The notes beneath the pieces are model-generated. The model was given only the letters and a program-made list of their open reading frames with translations. It was not told the origin of the DNA and did no database searches. From positions 148,049-212,048 of the forward strand of contig NZ_VTPX01000009.1 in assembly GCF_008298015.1 (NCBI RefSeq): a stretch of 64,000 nt of DNA, read 5' to 3'. The stretch is from Salinicola corii (lineage in GTDB: Bacteria > Pseudomonadota > Gammaproteobacteria > Pseudomonadales > Halomonadaceae). Position 1 is the first letter of the stretch. The number at the start of each line of letters is the position of its first letter. Made by a program: the position numbers and the translations under genes. Below, piece after piece: positions 50,888-60,041 of this stretch.

Positions 50888-50917
50888 CCGAACCCAGTGT
50901 AACGGAACACTGTTCGG
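50888..50917. promoter_or_regulatory. dyad upstream of the RND operon
   Basis: Imperfect palindrome: left arm CCGAAC-CC-AGTGT, centre AACGGA, right arm ACACT-GTTCGG; only a 2-nt bulge breaks the match. The inner CAGTGT-N6-ACACTG is perfect. It lies 82-111 bp before the adaptor start and has the size of a TetR-type operator. The regulator is not in the window. Confidence 0.45.
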
Positions 50918-51020
50918 ACAATGCGCAATTAGCGCGTAAATCCTCCCGGTGAGGCGTTCGGGTATACGGGGCGACCGTGACGGCCCATGCCGATGGCGGA
51001 TCGAGAGGACGGCAGACGGC

Positions 51021-51048
51021 AAAATGCCCGGCTCGACCGGCCGGGCAT
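51021..51048 (-). terminator. rho-independent terminator after betA
   Basis: 9-bp perfect stem ATGCCCGGC / GCCGGGCAT with a 7-nt loop, ending on the minus strand in TTTT. Located 31 bp after the betA stop. Confidence 0.8.
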
Positions 51049-51079
51049 GGAAGGGAAGCGATGGCGCCCCGTGACGTCG

Positions 51080-52768
51080 TCAGGCGGATCTGGCGGGCGC
51101 CTGGCGAGCCGGCGCGCCGTCGGCGACGTAGTAGGGCGCCTCCGAGGCCGGTAGCGGCTCGTGTCCGCGCACGCGGTCGGCGAGCTTCTCGGCGATCATG
51201 ATGGTGGTGGCGTTGAGATTGCCGGTCACGATCTGGGGCATGATCGAGGCATCGATCACGCGCAGCCCCTCGATGCCGTGAACGCGACCCTCGCCGTCGA
51301 CTACGGCATCGTCGTCGCTGCCCATGCGGCAGGTGCCGCAGGGGTGGTAAGCGGTCTCGGCATGTTCGCGAACGAAGGCATCGAGCTGCTCGTCGGACTG
51401 CACGTCGGGGCCTGGCGAAATCTCTCGCCCCCGATAGGCGTCCATTGCCGGCTGTTCGATGATCTCTCGGGTCAGGCGAATCGCGGCACGAAACTCCTTC
51501 CAGTCGCGTTCGGTGGACATGTAGTTGAACAGGATGCTGGGCGCGCTGCGCGGGTTCTTGTCGACCAGTTGAACGCGGCCGCGGCTCTCGGAGCGCATCG
51601 AGCCGACGTGAGCCTGGAAGCCGTGGGCCTGGACCGCGCTCTTGCCGTTGTAGCTGATTGCGATCGGCAGGAAGTGATACTGCAGGTTGGGCCACGCCTC
51701 GCTATCGTCGCTGCGGATGAATCCACCGGCCTCGAACTGGTTGCTGGCGCCAATGCCCTTGCCCAGAAACATCCACTCAGCGCCGATCCTGGGCTGGTTG
51801 TACCACTTGAGCGCCGGATAGAGGGACACCGGTTGCTTGCACTCGTACTGGATATACATCTCCAGGTGATCCTGCAGGTTTTCGCCGACGCCCTTGAGCG
51901 GATGCACGATGGGAATGCCGAGCTTCTCGAGCAGTTCCGGATTGCCCACGCCGGAGCGCTGCAGAATCTGCGGTGAGGCGATCGCGCCACCGCACAGCAG
52001 CACCTCGCGGCGGGCCAGGGCCTGGCGCGGCAGGCTCTTGTGCAGGTAGTTGACCCCCACGGCCCGCTGGTCTTCGAACAGTATCCGGTCGGTAGTGGCA
52101 TGGGTAACGATGGTCAGGTTCTCGCGCTGCTTGGCGATGTCCAGATAACCGCGCGCGGTGGAAGAGCGTCGCCCGTTGGGCGTCGTCGAGCGGTCCATGG
52201 GGCCGAAGCCTTCCTGCTGGTAGCCGTTGAGATCGTCGGTGCGCGGGTAGCCCGCCTCGATCCCCGCTTCGATGAATGCCTGGTAGAGCGGGTTGTTGCC
52301 GGCTTTCGGGGTCGCCACGCTCAGCGGTCCGTCGCCGCCGTGATAGTCGTTGGGGCCGATATCGCGGCTTTCCGCCTTGCGGTAATAGGGCAGGCAGTCA
52401 CTGTAGCGCCAATCTTCCAGGCCCGGCTGCCTGGCCCAGTTGTCCAGGTCCAGGGCGTTGCCGCGGATGTAGCACATGCCGTTGATCAGCGACGAGCCGC
52501 CCAGGCCCTTGCCGCGCCCGCACTCCATGCGGCGGTTGTCCATATGCGGTTCCGGGTCGGTCTCGAACGCCCAGTTGTAGCGTTTGCCCTGCAGCGGGTA
52601 GGCCAGCGCCGCCGGCATCTGGGTGCGGAAGTCGGCGCGATAATCCGGGCCGCCGGCTTCCAGCAGCAGTACGCTGACCGCCGGGTCCTCGGTCAGCCGG
52701 GTGGCGAGCACGTTGCCCGCCGAACCCGCCCCGATGATGATGTAATCGAATTCCTGAGCCTGTTGCAT
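51080..52768 (-). CDS. betA: choline dehydrogenase
   Basis: 562 residues from the ATG at 52768 with AAGGAG upstream. GMC oxidoreductase: FAD motif [18 protein letters not shown] signatures [20 protein letters not shown] and the segment [16 protein letters not shown], and active-site [18 protein letters not shown]. It oxidises choline to betaine aldehyde at the membrane, giving with BetB the osmoprotectant glycine betaine. Last gene of the betI-betB-betA unit, 66 bp after betB. Confidence 0.97.
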   Translation of the reverse strand: MQQAQEFDYIIIGAGSAGNVLATRLTEDPAVSVLLLEAGGPDYRADFRTQMPAALAYPLQGKRYNWAFETDPEPHMDNRRMECGRGKGLGGSSLINGMCYIRGNALDLDNWARQPGLEDWRYSDCLPYYRKAESRDIGPNDYHGGDGPLSVATPKAGNNPLYQAFIEAGIEAGYPRTDDLNGYQQEGFGPMDRSTTPNGRRSSTARGYLDIAKQRENLTIVTHATTDRILFEDQRAVGVNYLHKSLPRQALARREVLLCGGAIASPQILQRSGVGNPELLEKLGIPIVHPLKGVGENLQDHLEMYIQYECKQPVSLYPALKWYNQPRIGAEWMFLGKGIGASNQFEAGGFIRSDDSEAWPNLQYHFLPIAISYNGKSAVQAHGFQAHVGSMRSESRGRVQLVDKNPRSAPSILFNYMSTERDWKEFRAAIRLTREIIEQPAMDAYRGREISPGPDVQSDEQLDAFVREHAETAYHPCGTCRMGSDDDAVVDGEGRVHGIEGLRVIDASIMPQIVTGNLNATTIMIAEKLADRVRGHEPLPASEAPYYVADGAPARQAPARSA

Positions 52769-52834
52769 ACACACGCTCCTTCAAGAGAGAAGAGGGGAGA
52801 CACCGTCGTATGATCGAGAGCAGCCCGTTATCGG

Positions 52835-54304
52835 TCAGAAAACCGAGGCGAACGGCCCCATCTCGACCTGTACGGACTTGGTCTGGGTATAGTGCGCTAG
52901 CGTCTCGACGCCGTTCTCGCGACCGATGCCCGACTGCTTGTAGCCGCCCACCGGCATTTCGGCGGGTGAGTCTCCCCAGGTATTGATCCAACAGATGCCG
53001 GCTTCGATCTGGTGAATGACGCGGTGAGCGCGATTGAGCCCCTCGGTGAACAGACCCGCTGCCAAACCATACTCGGTGTCGTTGGCGCGGCGGATTACTT
53101 CCTCTTCGTCATCGAAGGTCAGGATGGCCATGATCGGGCCGAAGATCTCCTCGCGGACGATGCGCATCTCGTCCTGACAGTCGGTATAGACGGTCGGAGC
53201 GACCCAGGCACCCTTGCCGAAATCACCCTCGGTCATGCGGTCGCCGCCCACCAGCAGGCGAGCGCCGTCCTGCTTGGCAATTTCCAGGTAGCTTGCGACC
53301 TTTTCCAGATGCTCGAAGCTGACCAGCGGGCCGAAGTTGGTTTCCGGATCCAGAGGATCGCCGGCTTTGATGCGGTTGACGCGCTCGACGATCTTGGTTT
53401 CGAAGGCCTCCTTCACCGAGTTGTGGACGAACACGCGGGTGCCGTTGGTACAGACCTGGCCGCTGGAGTAGAAGTTGGCCATCATCGCGCCGTCGGCGGC
53501 ACGGTCGAGATCGGCGTCGTCGAACACGATCAGCGGTGACTTGCCGCCCAGTTCCATGGTGACGTCCTTGAGCGTGGAGCCGGCCGCAGCGGACATCACC
53601 TTCTTGCCGGTACCCACTTCACCGGTAAAGGTGATCTTGGCCAGGCCCGGGTGCTCGGTGAGCATGGCGCCGACGCTGCCGTCGCCTTGGACGACGTTGA
53701 ACACACCGTCCGGCAGGCCGGCCTCGGTGAAGATCTCGGCCAGTTTCAGCGCTGTCAGCGGCGTGACCTCGCTCGGCTTGAACACCACGGCATTACCCGC
53801 GGCCAGGGCCGGGGCAGCTTTCCAGCAGGCGATCTGGACAGGATAGTTCCAGGCCCCGATGGCGCCGATGACCCCCAGCGGTTCGCGGCGGGTATAGACG
53901 AAGGAGTCTTCGCGTAGCGGAATTTGCGTGCCTTCTATGCCCGGCGCCAGGCCGGCAAAATACTCCAGCGCATCGGCGCCGGTCACCACGTCGACGCTGG
54001 CTGTTTCGCTGATCGGTTTGCCGGTATTGAGAGTTTCCAGCTCGGCCAGTTCGTCGTTGCGTTCGCGCAGCAGGGCGACTGCCTTGTGCAGGATGCGCGC
54101 ACGTTCCATGCCGGTCATCGCCGCCCACTGGCGCTGGGCGCGCTGGGCGCTCTCGATTGCCTTGTCGACATCGGCCGCGGTTGCCTGCTGGACGCTGGCG
54201 ATGACCTCGCCGTTGGTCGGGTTGACGGCATCGAAGGTCTGGTTGCCGCTGGACGGGGTGTGGCGGCCGTCGATGTAGAGTGTCTGCGTCTCGAGTCGTG
54301 CCAT
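52835..54304 (-). CDS. betB: betaine-aldehyde dehydrogenase
   Basis: 489 residues, ATG at 54304 with GGAG upstream. Aldehyde dehydrogenase fold: [20 protein letters not shown] and [19 protein letters not shown] loop [11 protein letters not shown], catalytic Glu in [14 protein letters not shown], and catalytic Cys in [15 protein letters not shown]. It oxidises betaine aldehyde to glycine betaine. Middle gene of the operon, 98 bp after betI. Confidence 0.97.
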   Translation of the reverse strand: MARLETQTLYIDGRHTPSSGNQTFDAVNPTNGEVIASVQQATAADVDKAIESAQRAQRQWAAMTGMERARILHKAVALLRERNDELAELETLNTGKPISETASVDVVTGADALEYFAGLAPGIEGTQIPLREDSFVYTRREPLGVIGAIGAWNYPVQIACWKAAPALAAGNAVVFKPSEVTPLTALKLAEIFTEAGLPDGVFNVVQGDGSVGAMLTEHPGLAKITFTGEVGTGKKVMSAAAGSTLKDVTMELGGKSPLIVFDDADLDRAADGAMMANFYSSGQVCTNGTRVFVHNSVKEAFETKIVERVNRIKAGDPLDPETNFGPLVSFEHLEKVASYLEIAKQDGARLLVGGDRMTEGDFGKGAWVAPTVYTDCQDEMRIVREEIFGPIMAILTFDDEEEVIRRANDTEYGLAAGLFTEGLNRAHRVIHQIEAGICWINTWGDSPAEMPVGGYKQSGIGRENGVETLAHYTQTKSVQVEMGPFASVF

Positions 54305-54402
54305 GATGACTCTCCTTCGGAATGGCGAATGAAATAGCGTTGCCGATGCCTCGGCGGTTCGGATCCGACTCGTGGATCAGTTGCCTGGCATGAGAGGTGC
54401 CG

Positions 54403-55023
54403 TCAGGCGTAGTCGTTGGCGCGGGTTCGATTGTGGCGAGCGGTCTCGAGCTGTACCCGAACATAGTCGTAGGCCAGTTGGCGGGCGCGGTCCACATTGA
54501 GGCCTTCCTGGGCCAGGGCGCCACGCAGCCAAAGTCCATCGATCAGGGCAGCCAGCCCGCGTGCGGCGTCTCTGGCTTCCCGTTTTGGCAGCACGCGTCG
54601 GAACTGGCAGCTCAGATTGGAGTAGAGTCGGCGGTCGTTGACCCGTTGCAACCGCTGCAGCGGCCGGTGATGCATGCTGCTGGCCCAGAATGCCAGCCAG
54701 GTCTTCATCACCGAACGGCTGGTCTGGCTGCGATCGAAGTTGCCGTCGATGATGGCGTGCAGATGCGCCTCCGGCGGGGCGTTGCCCAATGCCGTACGCC
54801 GTTCCAGCACCGCGTTGCCCAAATCGCTCAGGACGTGGCGCATGGTCGCTTCGAGCAGCCCGTCCTTGCCGGCGAAGTAGTGGCTGATGATGCCGGTGGA
54901 AACGCCCGCGCGCTTGGCGATTCTGGCAATCGTGGCATCGGCCAGCCCCGCCTCATCGATCGCCTCCAGCGTCGCCTGAATCAGTTGGCGGCGGCGAATG
55001 GGTTGCATACCGACTTTCGGCAC
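54403..55023 (-). CDS. betI: TetR-family repressor of choline-betaine genes
   Basis: 206 residues from a GTG at 55023 with AGGAGA upstream, giving the canonical BetI start [22 protein letters not shown] (GTG read as Met). The TetR helix-turn-helix is [20 protein letters not shown]; the effector domain follows with [17 protein letters not shown]. BetI represses bet genes and is released by choline. Dyad operators lie between it and choX. Confidence 0.95.
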   Translation of the reverse strand: MPKVGMQPIRRRQLIQATLEAIDEAGLADATIARIAKRAGVSTGIISHYFAGKDGLLEATMRHVLSDLGNAVLERRTALGNAPPEAHLHAIIDGNFDRSQTSRSVMKTWLAFWASSMHHRPLQRLQRVNDRRLYSNLSCQFRRVLPKREARDAARGLAALIDGLWLRGALAQEGLNVDRARQLAYDYVRVQLETARHNRTRANDYA

Positions 55024-55154
55024 GGGCTTTTCTCCTGCATGGGGCTGACGTGATCGAACCCTACGGATAACCCGTTTTAGGTCGGGTTTCCAGTCATCGC
55101 GGGGAATCGGCTTGTATTGAACCGGCGACGTCGGCTGTTGACCATTATGGAAAT

Positions 55155-55182
55155 TTTTTATTGAACGGTCAATCAATAAAAA
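55155..55182. promoter_or_regulatory. probable BetI operator
   Basis: Perfect 10-bp inverted repeat TTTTTATTGA / TCAATAAAAA with an 8-nt spacer, containing an inner dyad ATTGAACGGTCAAT at 55160-55173. The core resembles the TTGGACGTTCAAT of the E. coli bet operator. It lies between the divergent betI and choX-type genes. Confidence 0.7.
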
Positions 55183-55221
55183 CTAGTGTATTGTGTCATC
55201 GAATGGAAAATATGGCATTCG

Positions 55222-55236
55222 ATAATCAGTGATTAT
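55222..55236. promoter_or_regulatory. palindrome before the choX-type gene
   Basis: Perfect ATAATC-AGT-GATTAT palindrome, 41 bp before the start of the binding-protein gene. Unlike the BetI site in sequence; a second operator or a promoter element is possible. Confidence 0.4.
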
Positions 55237-55276
55237 TGATGAAAATCTACAATTACGTTCAGGGAGTTCAAGCACC

Positions 55277-56221
55277 ATGAGATATCAGCCGATTCTGTGG
55301 ACCCTAGCCGGTGCCGGCCTGGCTGCGGCGCCGTTGGCCCAGGCGCAGGAGCCCGAGAGCTGCCAGACCGTCCGTTTCGCCGAGGTGGGCTGGACCGATA
55401 TCCAGGCGACGACCGCATTGACCAGCGTCGTGCTCGAAGGTCTTGGCTATGAGGCGAGTTCGGATACCGTCTCCGTGCCGGTGGCCTACGCGGGCATGAA
55501 AGGTGGCGACTTCGATGTGTTCCTGGGTAACTGGATGCCGTCGATGAAGTCGATCAGCGACCCCTACATCGAGAAGGGGCAGGTCGACCGTCCGCGCGCC
55601 AATCTGGAAGGCGCCAAGTACACCCTCGCGGTGCCGGAATACGTCATCGACGCCGGTGTCACCTCGGTTGCCGATCTGGACGAACATGCGGACCAGTTCG
55701 GCCACAAGCTGTTCGGCATCGAAGCGGGCAACGACGGCAACATGATTATCCAGCAGATGATCGATGACGACGCCTTCGGCCTGGGCGACTGGCAGCTGGT
55801 CGACTCCAGCGAGGCCGGTATGCTCGCCGAGGTTCGGGCGCGTACCCAGAGCAAGGAGTGGATGGTGTTTCTGGGCTGGGCTCCGCACCCGATGAACACC
55901 AACTTCGATATCGGCTATCTCTCCGGGGCGGATGACTACTTCGGTCCGGATTACGGCGGCGCCACCGTCTATACCAACACCCGCGCCGGCTACATCGGCG
56001 AGTGCGGCAATGTCGGCCAACTGCTCCAGAACCTGAGCTTCACGCTCGACATGGAAAACGAGGTCATGGGCAGCATCATGGACGACGGCGAGGACGAGAA
56101 GGAGGCGGCCCGCGCCTGGCTCAAGGCGCATCCCGAGACGCTGGACGGCTGGCTCGAGGGCGTGACGACGGTCGATGGCGAACCGGGCCTGCCGGCGGTC
56201 AAGGAAGCGCTGGGCGTCTGA
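55277..56221 (+). CDS. choX: choline/betaine ABC transporter substrate-binding protein (ChoX-like)
   Basis: 314 residues, ATG at 55277 after GGGAG. Signal peptide to AAAPLAQAQE, then the OpuAC/ProX-type fold: VRFAEVGWTDIQATTALTSV, SVPVAYAGMKGGDFDVFLGNWMPSM, and the aromatic ligand region MVFLGWAPHPMNTNFDIGYLSG with Trp and Pro spacing as in ChoX. It captures choline (possibly betaine) in the periplasm. Permease and ATPase genes are not next to it. Divergent from betI, with shared operators, implying choline control. Confidence 0.9.
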   Translation: MRYQPILWTLAGAGLAAAPLAQAQEPESCQTVRFAEVGWTDIQATTALTSVVLEGLGYEASSDTVSVPVAYAGMKGGDFDVFLGNWMPSMKSISDPYIEKGQVDRPRANLEGAKYTLAVPEYVIDAGVTSVADLDEHADQFGHKLFGIEAGNDGNMIIQQMIDDDAFGLGDWQLVDSSEAGMLAEVRARTQSKEWMVFLGWAPHPMNTNFDIGYLSGADDYFGPDYGGATVYTNTRAGYIGECGNVGQLLQNLSFTLDMENEVMGSIMDDGEDEKEAARAWLKAHPETLDGWLEGVTTVDGEPGLPAVKEALGV

Positions 56222-56275
56222 TCCACCGCCAGGGCGGATAGGGGAGAACGAGCCGAAAATTGCGCCGATTCTCAT

Positions 56276-56303
56276 TGCAGGCTTGTCCTTCGACAAGCCT
56301 GCA
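56276..56303 (+). terminator. strong hairpin after choX
   Basis: Perfect 12-bp stem TGCAGGCTTGTC / GACAAGCCTGCA with loop CTTC, 54 bp after the choX stop. No T-tract follows, and it overlaps the probable tRNA-Met promoter, so it may be both a stop for choX and part of the next promoter region. Confidence 0.55.
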
Positions 56304-56311
56304 GGTATAGT
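56283..56311 (+). promoter_or_regulatory. candidate tRNA-Met promoter
   Basis: TTGTCC, 17-bp spacer, TATAGT, followed by a GC-rich discriminator (CCGCCCCC), as expected of stable RNA promoters. About 51 bp before the tRNA. Confidence 0.45.
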
Positions 56312-56361
56312 CCGCCCCCGTTGTCATTCGGCAACGTTTGCCGTTTCCAGGCAGCAGCGTC

Positions 56362-56438
56362 GGCTACGTAGCTCAGCTGGTTAGAGCACATCACTCATAA
56401 TGATGGGGTCCCCTGTTCGAATCAGGGCGTAGCCACCA
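56362..56438 (+). tRNA. tRNA-Met (CAT), elongator type
   Basis: 77 nt including an encoded CCA. Acceptor GGCTACG / CGTAGCC, D arm AGCTCAGCTGGTTAGAGC, anticodon loop CTCATAA with CAT, T arm CCCTG-TTCGAAT-CAGGG. The first base pair (G-C) rules out the initiator tRNA. Confidence 0.95.
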
Positions 56439-56594
56439 ACGCTTTTCCTCTTTATCTCCGCGAAATCCCTTCGTTCGCCCGGATGCGCTCCGCACGGTCA
56501 TCAGGCCTGCCGAGGAGGGGAGAGAGGATGCGCAGCGTATTGATTGTGTTCGATTATTCCTTTCCGGCAATTCGAGAAATCCTGGCCTCCGGCC

Positions 56595-56622
56595 TTGACG
56601 CAAAAGACTCAGCGCGTATACT
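56595..56622 (+). promoter_or_regulatory. tRNA-Asn promoter
   Basis: TTGACG, 16-bp spacer, TATACT, then GC-rich ACGCCGCG, 20 bp before the first tRNA-Asn. Near-consensus sigma-70 promoter with a stringent-type discriminator. Confidence 0.75.
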
Positions 56623-56642
56623 ACGCCGCGTGCTGAAGATGG

Positions 56643-56718
56643 TCCCCGATAGCTCAGTTGGTAGAGCAAATGACTGTTAATCATTGGGTCACAGGTTCGA
56701 GTCCTGTTCGGGGAGCCA
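56643..56718 (+). tRNA. tRNA-Asn (GTT), copy 1
   Basis: 76 nt with encoded CCA. Acceptor TCCCCGA / TCGGGGA, anticodon loop CTGTTAA (GTT), T loop TTCGAGT. Identical to copy 2. Confidence 0.96.
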
Positions 56719-56745
56719 ACATCATCAGCCAGCGGTGAACAACGA

Positions 56746-56821
56746 TCCCCGATAGCTCAGTTGGTAGAGCAAATGACTGTTAATCATTGGGTCACAGGTT
56801 CGAGTCCTGTTCGGGGAGCCA
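56746..56821 (+). tRNA. tRNA-Asn (GTT), copy 2
   Basis: Identical in all 76 positions to copy 1, 27 bp downstream; recent duplication or gene conversion. Confidence 0.96.
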
Positions 56822-56855
56822 TCGCTATCATCGTGTCGGGAAGCATTCATATCGA

Positions 56856-56931
56856 TCCCTGATAGCTCAGTTGGTAGAGCAAGCGACTGTTAATCGCTGG
56901 GTCGCAGGTTCGAGTCCTGCTCAGGGAGCCA
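56856..56931 (+). tRNA. tRNA-Asn (GTT), copy 3, next to the mobile element
   Basis: Same anticodon but eight base changes from copies 1 and 2, all forming compensated pairs: one in the acceptor stem (TCCCTGA / TCAGGGA), two in the anticodon stem and one in the T stem. It is the last host feature before the element genes, so its 3' end is the likely attachment site. Confidence 0.95.
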
Positions 56932-56940
56932 GCCGAACGC

Positions 56941-56968
56941 TTAGACAAAACATCCTGGTATGTAATAC
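56941..56968 (+). promoter_or_regulatory. candidate promoter of the ICE partition operon
   Basis: TTAGAC, 16-bp spacer, TAATAC, 43 bp before the parA start and directly after the tRNA gene. Confidence 0.4.
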
Positions 56969-57011
56969 CGCCTCTGCACTCATTCCAATCACTGACGGAT
57001 GAGGTGCAGTT

Positions 57012-57902
57012 ATGCGTGTTTCAGCAACGGTTTGCTCCAAGGGCGGCGTCGGGAAAACCACCACGACGGCCAATCTGGGCGGTCTCCTGGCAGACGCCGG
57101 TCTACGGGTCCTGCTCATAGACCTCGACTCCCAGCCAACCCTCTCTTCCTACTATGAGCTGTCCCAGCCTGCCCCTGGTGGGGTGTACGAGCTGCTCGCG
57201 ACAGAACTGGTCGACCTCGACCAGATCATCTCGCACACCGCTATCCCCAATCTCGACATCATCGTCTCCAACGACTATCGGAATCAGTTGCAGCAGTTAT
57301 TGCTCAATGCCCCGAATGGTCGCTTCCGGCTGATCGACCTGCTCGATCGCTTCGCCGATCGCTATGACGCCATCCTGATCGATACCCAGGGCGCGCGCTC
57401 GGTGATTCTCGAGATGGCCGTCATGGCCGCCGATCGGCTGATCTCTCCCATCGTTCCCGAACTGCTCACCGCGCGCGAATTCGTGCGTGGCACCCAGGGC
57501 ATGCTCAATGAGCTGCGCGAGCTGGCACGTTATACCCGTTTCGAGGTGCCGCCGGTCTCCATCCTGCTCAACAAGATGACCGACCAGCTGCGCGATGCCC
57601 GCGACATTGCCGACAGTATTCGCACCATGTATGCCGAGGTCGAAGATCACGGCATTAGCGTGCTCGAGACGCCGCTGGTCAATCTCTCCGCCTATCGTTC
57701 GGCAGCGTTGCAGGGCTTGCCCGTTCACCGGGTCGAGCCGCGCAAGCCATACAGCCGTAAGGCACCGGCCTGTGCCGACCAGCTCAAAGCCGTGGCCATC
57801 GATCTCTATCCCGAGTGGGCCGATGCCATTCGCGCGGTGGGCACCAATGCACCGAGCGGTAAAACCGGCACCGAAAAATCGGGGGTGGGTCATGTCCATT
57901 GA
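57012..57902 (+). CDS. parA: ParA-family partition ATPase (Soj-like) of the ICE
   Basis: 296 residues, ATG at 57012 with GAGG upstream. Deviant Walker A CSKGGVGKTTTTANLGGLL at the N-terminus, LLIDLDSQPTLSSYYEL, YDAILIDTQGARSVILEMAVMAADRLISP for Walker B, and ILLNKMTDQLRDARD. In PAPI-1 the homologous Soj maintains the excised circle. It overlaps the helicase gene by 11 bp. No N-terminal HTH, so the short ParA type. Confidence 0.93.
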   Translation: MRVSATVCSKGGVGKTTTTANLGGLLADAGLRVLLIDLDSQPTLSSYYELSQPAPGGVYELLATELVDLDQIISHTAIPNLDIIVSNDYRNQLQQLLLNAPNGRFRLIDLLDRFADRYDAILIDTQGARSVILEMAVMAADRLISPIVPELLTAREFVRGTQGMLNELRELARYTRFEVPPVSILLNKMTDQLRDARDIADSIRTMYAEVEDHGISVLETPLVNLSAYRSAALQGLPVHRVEPRKPYSRKAPACADQLKAVAIDLYPEWADAIRAVGTNAPSGKTGTEKSGVGHVH

Positions 57903-59301
57903 AGCCGCATCCCCGGCATCCGCCGAAGCCGAGGCCATGGGGCTTCTGCCACCGCATAGCATCGAGGCCGAGCAGTCCACGCTGGGTGCGTTGATGCTCG
58001 ATAACACCAAGTGGGATGACATCTGCGTAATCGTCGATGCCGGCGCGTTTTATCAGTACCCGCACCGGCTGATCTTCAAGGCGATGGAAGCGCTATCCCA
58101 TGACGAAAAGCCGCTGGATGTGGTGACGCTCTCCGAAGTTCTGGAGCGCGATGGGAATCTCGAGACCTGCGGCGGCTTGTCCTACCTGGCCGAGCTGGCC
58201 CGTCACACACCGTCGGCTACCAATGTGGTCGCCTATGCCGGCATCGTTCGCGAGCATCAGCGTCGCCGGCAACTGGCCAACATGGGGCGCGATCTCAGTC
58301 AGCGGGCGCTGGATGGGCAGCAGCTCAGTCAGGCGTTGATCGAAGCCACCGAGCGTCAACTGTTCGAGCTGGCTGAAAATCGGCAGGGCAAGGAAACCGG
58401 CATACGTCCGGCACTGACGGCGGCGATCGATACCATTGATCGCGCCTTCAACGCCAAGGACGGCATTACTGGCACGCCGACCGGCTACCAGGATCTCGAT
58501 GCGCTGACCTGCGGCTGGCAGGACTCCGATCTGATCGTCCTCGCCGGCCGCCCGTCGATGGGCAAGACGACGTTGGGGATGAACCTCGTCGAGAATGCAT
58601 TGGTTGCCACGGCGGGCCGTACCGAGTTGGCCACGGCACCGATCTTCGTCTTCTCGCTCGAGATGCCGGAGGAGCAGCTGATGCTGCGCCTGATGGCAAG
58701 CATGGGGCGGCTGGATCTGAGCAAGCTGCGCTCAGGGCAGCTCGACGATGGAGGCTGGGAGAAGCTGACCTCCGCCACGAATCGCATACTCGGGTTCGAA
58801 GAGCGCCTGTTCGTGGACGACTCCAGCGGGCTTTCCGCAACCTCACTCAAGTCTCGTGCCCGTCGGCTGATGCGCCGCCATGGCAAGCCGGCCCTCATCC
58901 TCATCGACTACCTGCAGCTGCTCGAGGAGCCGGGCTGCGAGAACCGCAACAACGAGATCTCCGCGATCTCGCGGATTCTCAAAGCCACCGCCAAGGATCT
59001 CAACTGCCCGGTGGTGGCGCTCTCTCAGCTTAATCGCACGCTAGAAAATCGACCCAACAAGCGCCCCTGTATGGCCGATCTGCGCGACTCCGGCGCGATC
59101 GAGCAGGACGCCGACGTCATCGGGTTCGTCTACCGCGATGAGGTCTACAACACTGATAACCCCGACAACAAGGGACTGGCCGAGCTGATCATCGGCAAGC
59201 AGCGCAACGGTCCCACCGGCACGGTGCATCTGACGTTCGTGGGCTCGAGCACCCGGTTCGAGTCTTTGGCGTGGAAACAGGTACAGGAGGCGCGCTCATG
59301 A
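57892..59301 (+). CDS. dnaB: DnaB-type replicative helicase of the ICE
   Basis: 469 residues from the ATG at 57892, inside the end of parA. N-terminal primase-binding domain: LPPHSIEAEQSTLGALMLDN, DVVTLSEVLERDGNLETCGG. RecA-like domain from ~190: TGYQDLDALTCGWQDSDLIVLAGRPSMGKTTLGMNL (Walker A), LILIDYLQLLEEPG (Walker B), DLRDSGAIEQDADVIGFVYRDEVY. A second DnaB beside the chromosomal one; it presumably drives replication of the circular ICE. Overlaps the next small gene (ATGA). Confidence 0.93.
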   Translation: MSIEAASPASAEAEAMGLLPPHSIEAEQSTLGALMLDNTKWDDICVIVDAGAFYQYPHRLIFKAMEALSHDEKPLDVVTLSEVLERDGNLETCGGLSYLAELARHTPSATNVVAYAGIVREHQRRRQLANMGRDLSQRALDGQQLSQALIEATERQLFELAENRQGKETGIRPALTAAIDTIDRAFNAKDGITGTPTGYQDLDALTCGWQDSDLIVLAGRPSMGKTTLGMNLVENALVATAGRTELATAPIFVFSLEMPEEQLMLRLMASMGRLDLSKLRSGQLDDGGWEKLTSATNRILGFEERLFVDDSSGLSATSLKSRARRLMRRHGKPALILIDYLQLLEEPGCENRNNEISAISRILKATAKDLNCPVVALSQLNRTLENRPNKRPCMADLRDSGAIEQDADVIGFVYRDEVYNTDNPDNKGLAELIIGKQRNGPTGTVHLTFVGSSTRFESLAWKQVQEARS

Positions 59302-59501
59302 ACAGTGCAGCCCAGGAACTACTGCATCTCGAAACTCGCCTCGCTGAAAAACGCGACGAACTTGCGCGGCTCAACCGCGAATGTCGACTGCTTCGAGGTG
59401 AACGAGAGCGACTGATCCGGTCGCTTGAAGGCCAACTGGATCTGTTTCGTCAGCAGCTTGATCACACCGATCAATTCATCGGGGAGGTGCCCCATGCCTG
59501 A
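59298..59501 (+). CDS. small coiled-coil protein
   Basis: 67 residues, ATG at 59298 overlapping the helicase stop. Nearly all predicted helix with heptad-like Leu/Arg/Glu pattern (LETRLAEKRDELARLNRECR). No known domain. Co-oriented and translationally coupled with helicase and the HicA-like gene. Confidence 0.7.
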   Translation: MNSAAQELLHLETRLAEKRDELARLNRECRLLRGERERLIRSLEGQLDLFRQQLDHTDQFIGEVPHA

Positions 59502-59724
59502 CGCACTCCCGATCCGCTGCTCGACCCGCGCCTTGAAGCGTGTAGTGCGTTACGCCGTGACTCATGGCTGGAACGTTGAGCGCACACGTGGCGGTCACGT
59601 TCGTTTCGTCAAGCCGGGCTGCCCGCCCGTCTTCACCGGCTTTTCACCCAGCGACGCGCGAGCCGAGAAGAACGTGCTGGCACGCCTGCGTAGGGTTCAG
59701 CGACATGAGGAGGGTGAGGTATGA
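59494..59724 (+). CDS. HicA-like (YcfA) domain protein
   Basis: 76 residues, ATG at 59494 after GGGGAGG. It matches the HicA dsRNA-binding-like fold: KRVVRYAVTHGWNVERTRGGHVRFVKPG includes the catalytic-type His in GGHVRF, followed by FTGFSPSDARAEKNVLARLRR. HicA toxins cleave mRNA and are paired with HicB; no HicB gene adjoins. In ICEs and phages such orphan forms may act in element functions. Overlaps neighbours by 8 and 4 bp. Confidence 0.75.
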   Translation: MPDALPIRCSTRALKRVVRYAVTHGWNVERTRGGHVRFVKPGCPPVFTGFSPSDARAEKNVLARLRRVQRHEEGEV

Positions 59725-60041
59725 AGGATAACTCCAACCCAGCCATCAATGACTTGAGCCCTCGAGCGAGAGGCCTGCTGGCTGACTTGATGCTGCCGAT
59801 GAGCACCTCGGATGAGCCTATCTACAGCCTGCCCAGCTGCACGCGGCATTGGTACCGCGCACACCATGCGTTTCCGGGTATGCGCGGTCGATGTGCGTTA
59901 AGCGTCGATCAGATGATCGTTCTCAACGGTGATGTCAGAGAGGTCCTGGCATTTCTTGGTATCACTCCGGAATGGATTCGTCAGCAGTTAGCAGGACGGT
60001 CACCCAGTGATGTTGTAGATCCCCGAGTGGACCAGGAGTGA
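59721..60041 (+). CDS. hypothetical ICE protein
   Basis: 106 residues, ATG at 59721 (ATGA overlap with the HicA-like stop). Soluble; SLPSCTRHWYRAHHAFPGMRGRCALSVDQMIVLNGDVREVLAFLGITPEWIRQQL is the core. I do not recognise it. Its 3' end overlaps a convergent gene by 80 bp. Confidence 0.6.
   Translation: MKDNSNPAINDLSPRARGLLADLMLPMSTSDEPIYSLPSCTRHWYRAHHAFPGMRGRCALSVDQMIVLNGDVREVLAFLGITPEWIRQQLAGRSPSDVVDPRVDQE

Noticed and set aside
56391..56684. Open frame on the minus strand across the tRNA cluster
   Set aside because: Its end reads through tRNA-Met and tRNA-Asn sequence, a classic false ORF; no ribosome site.
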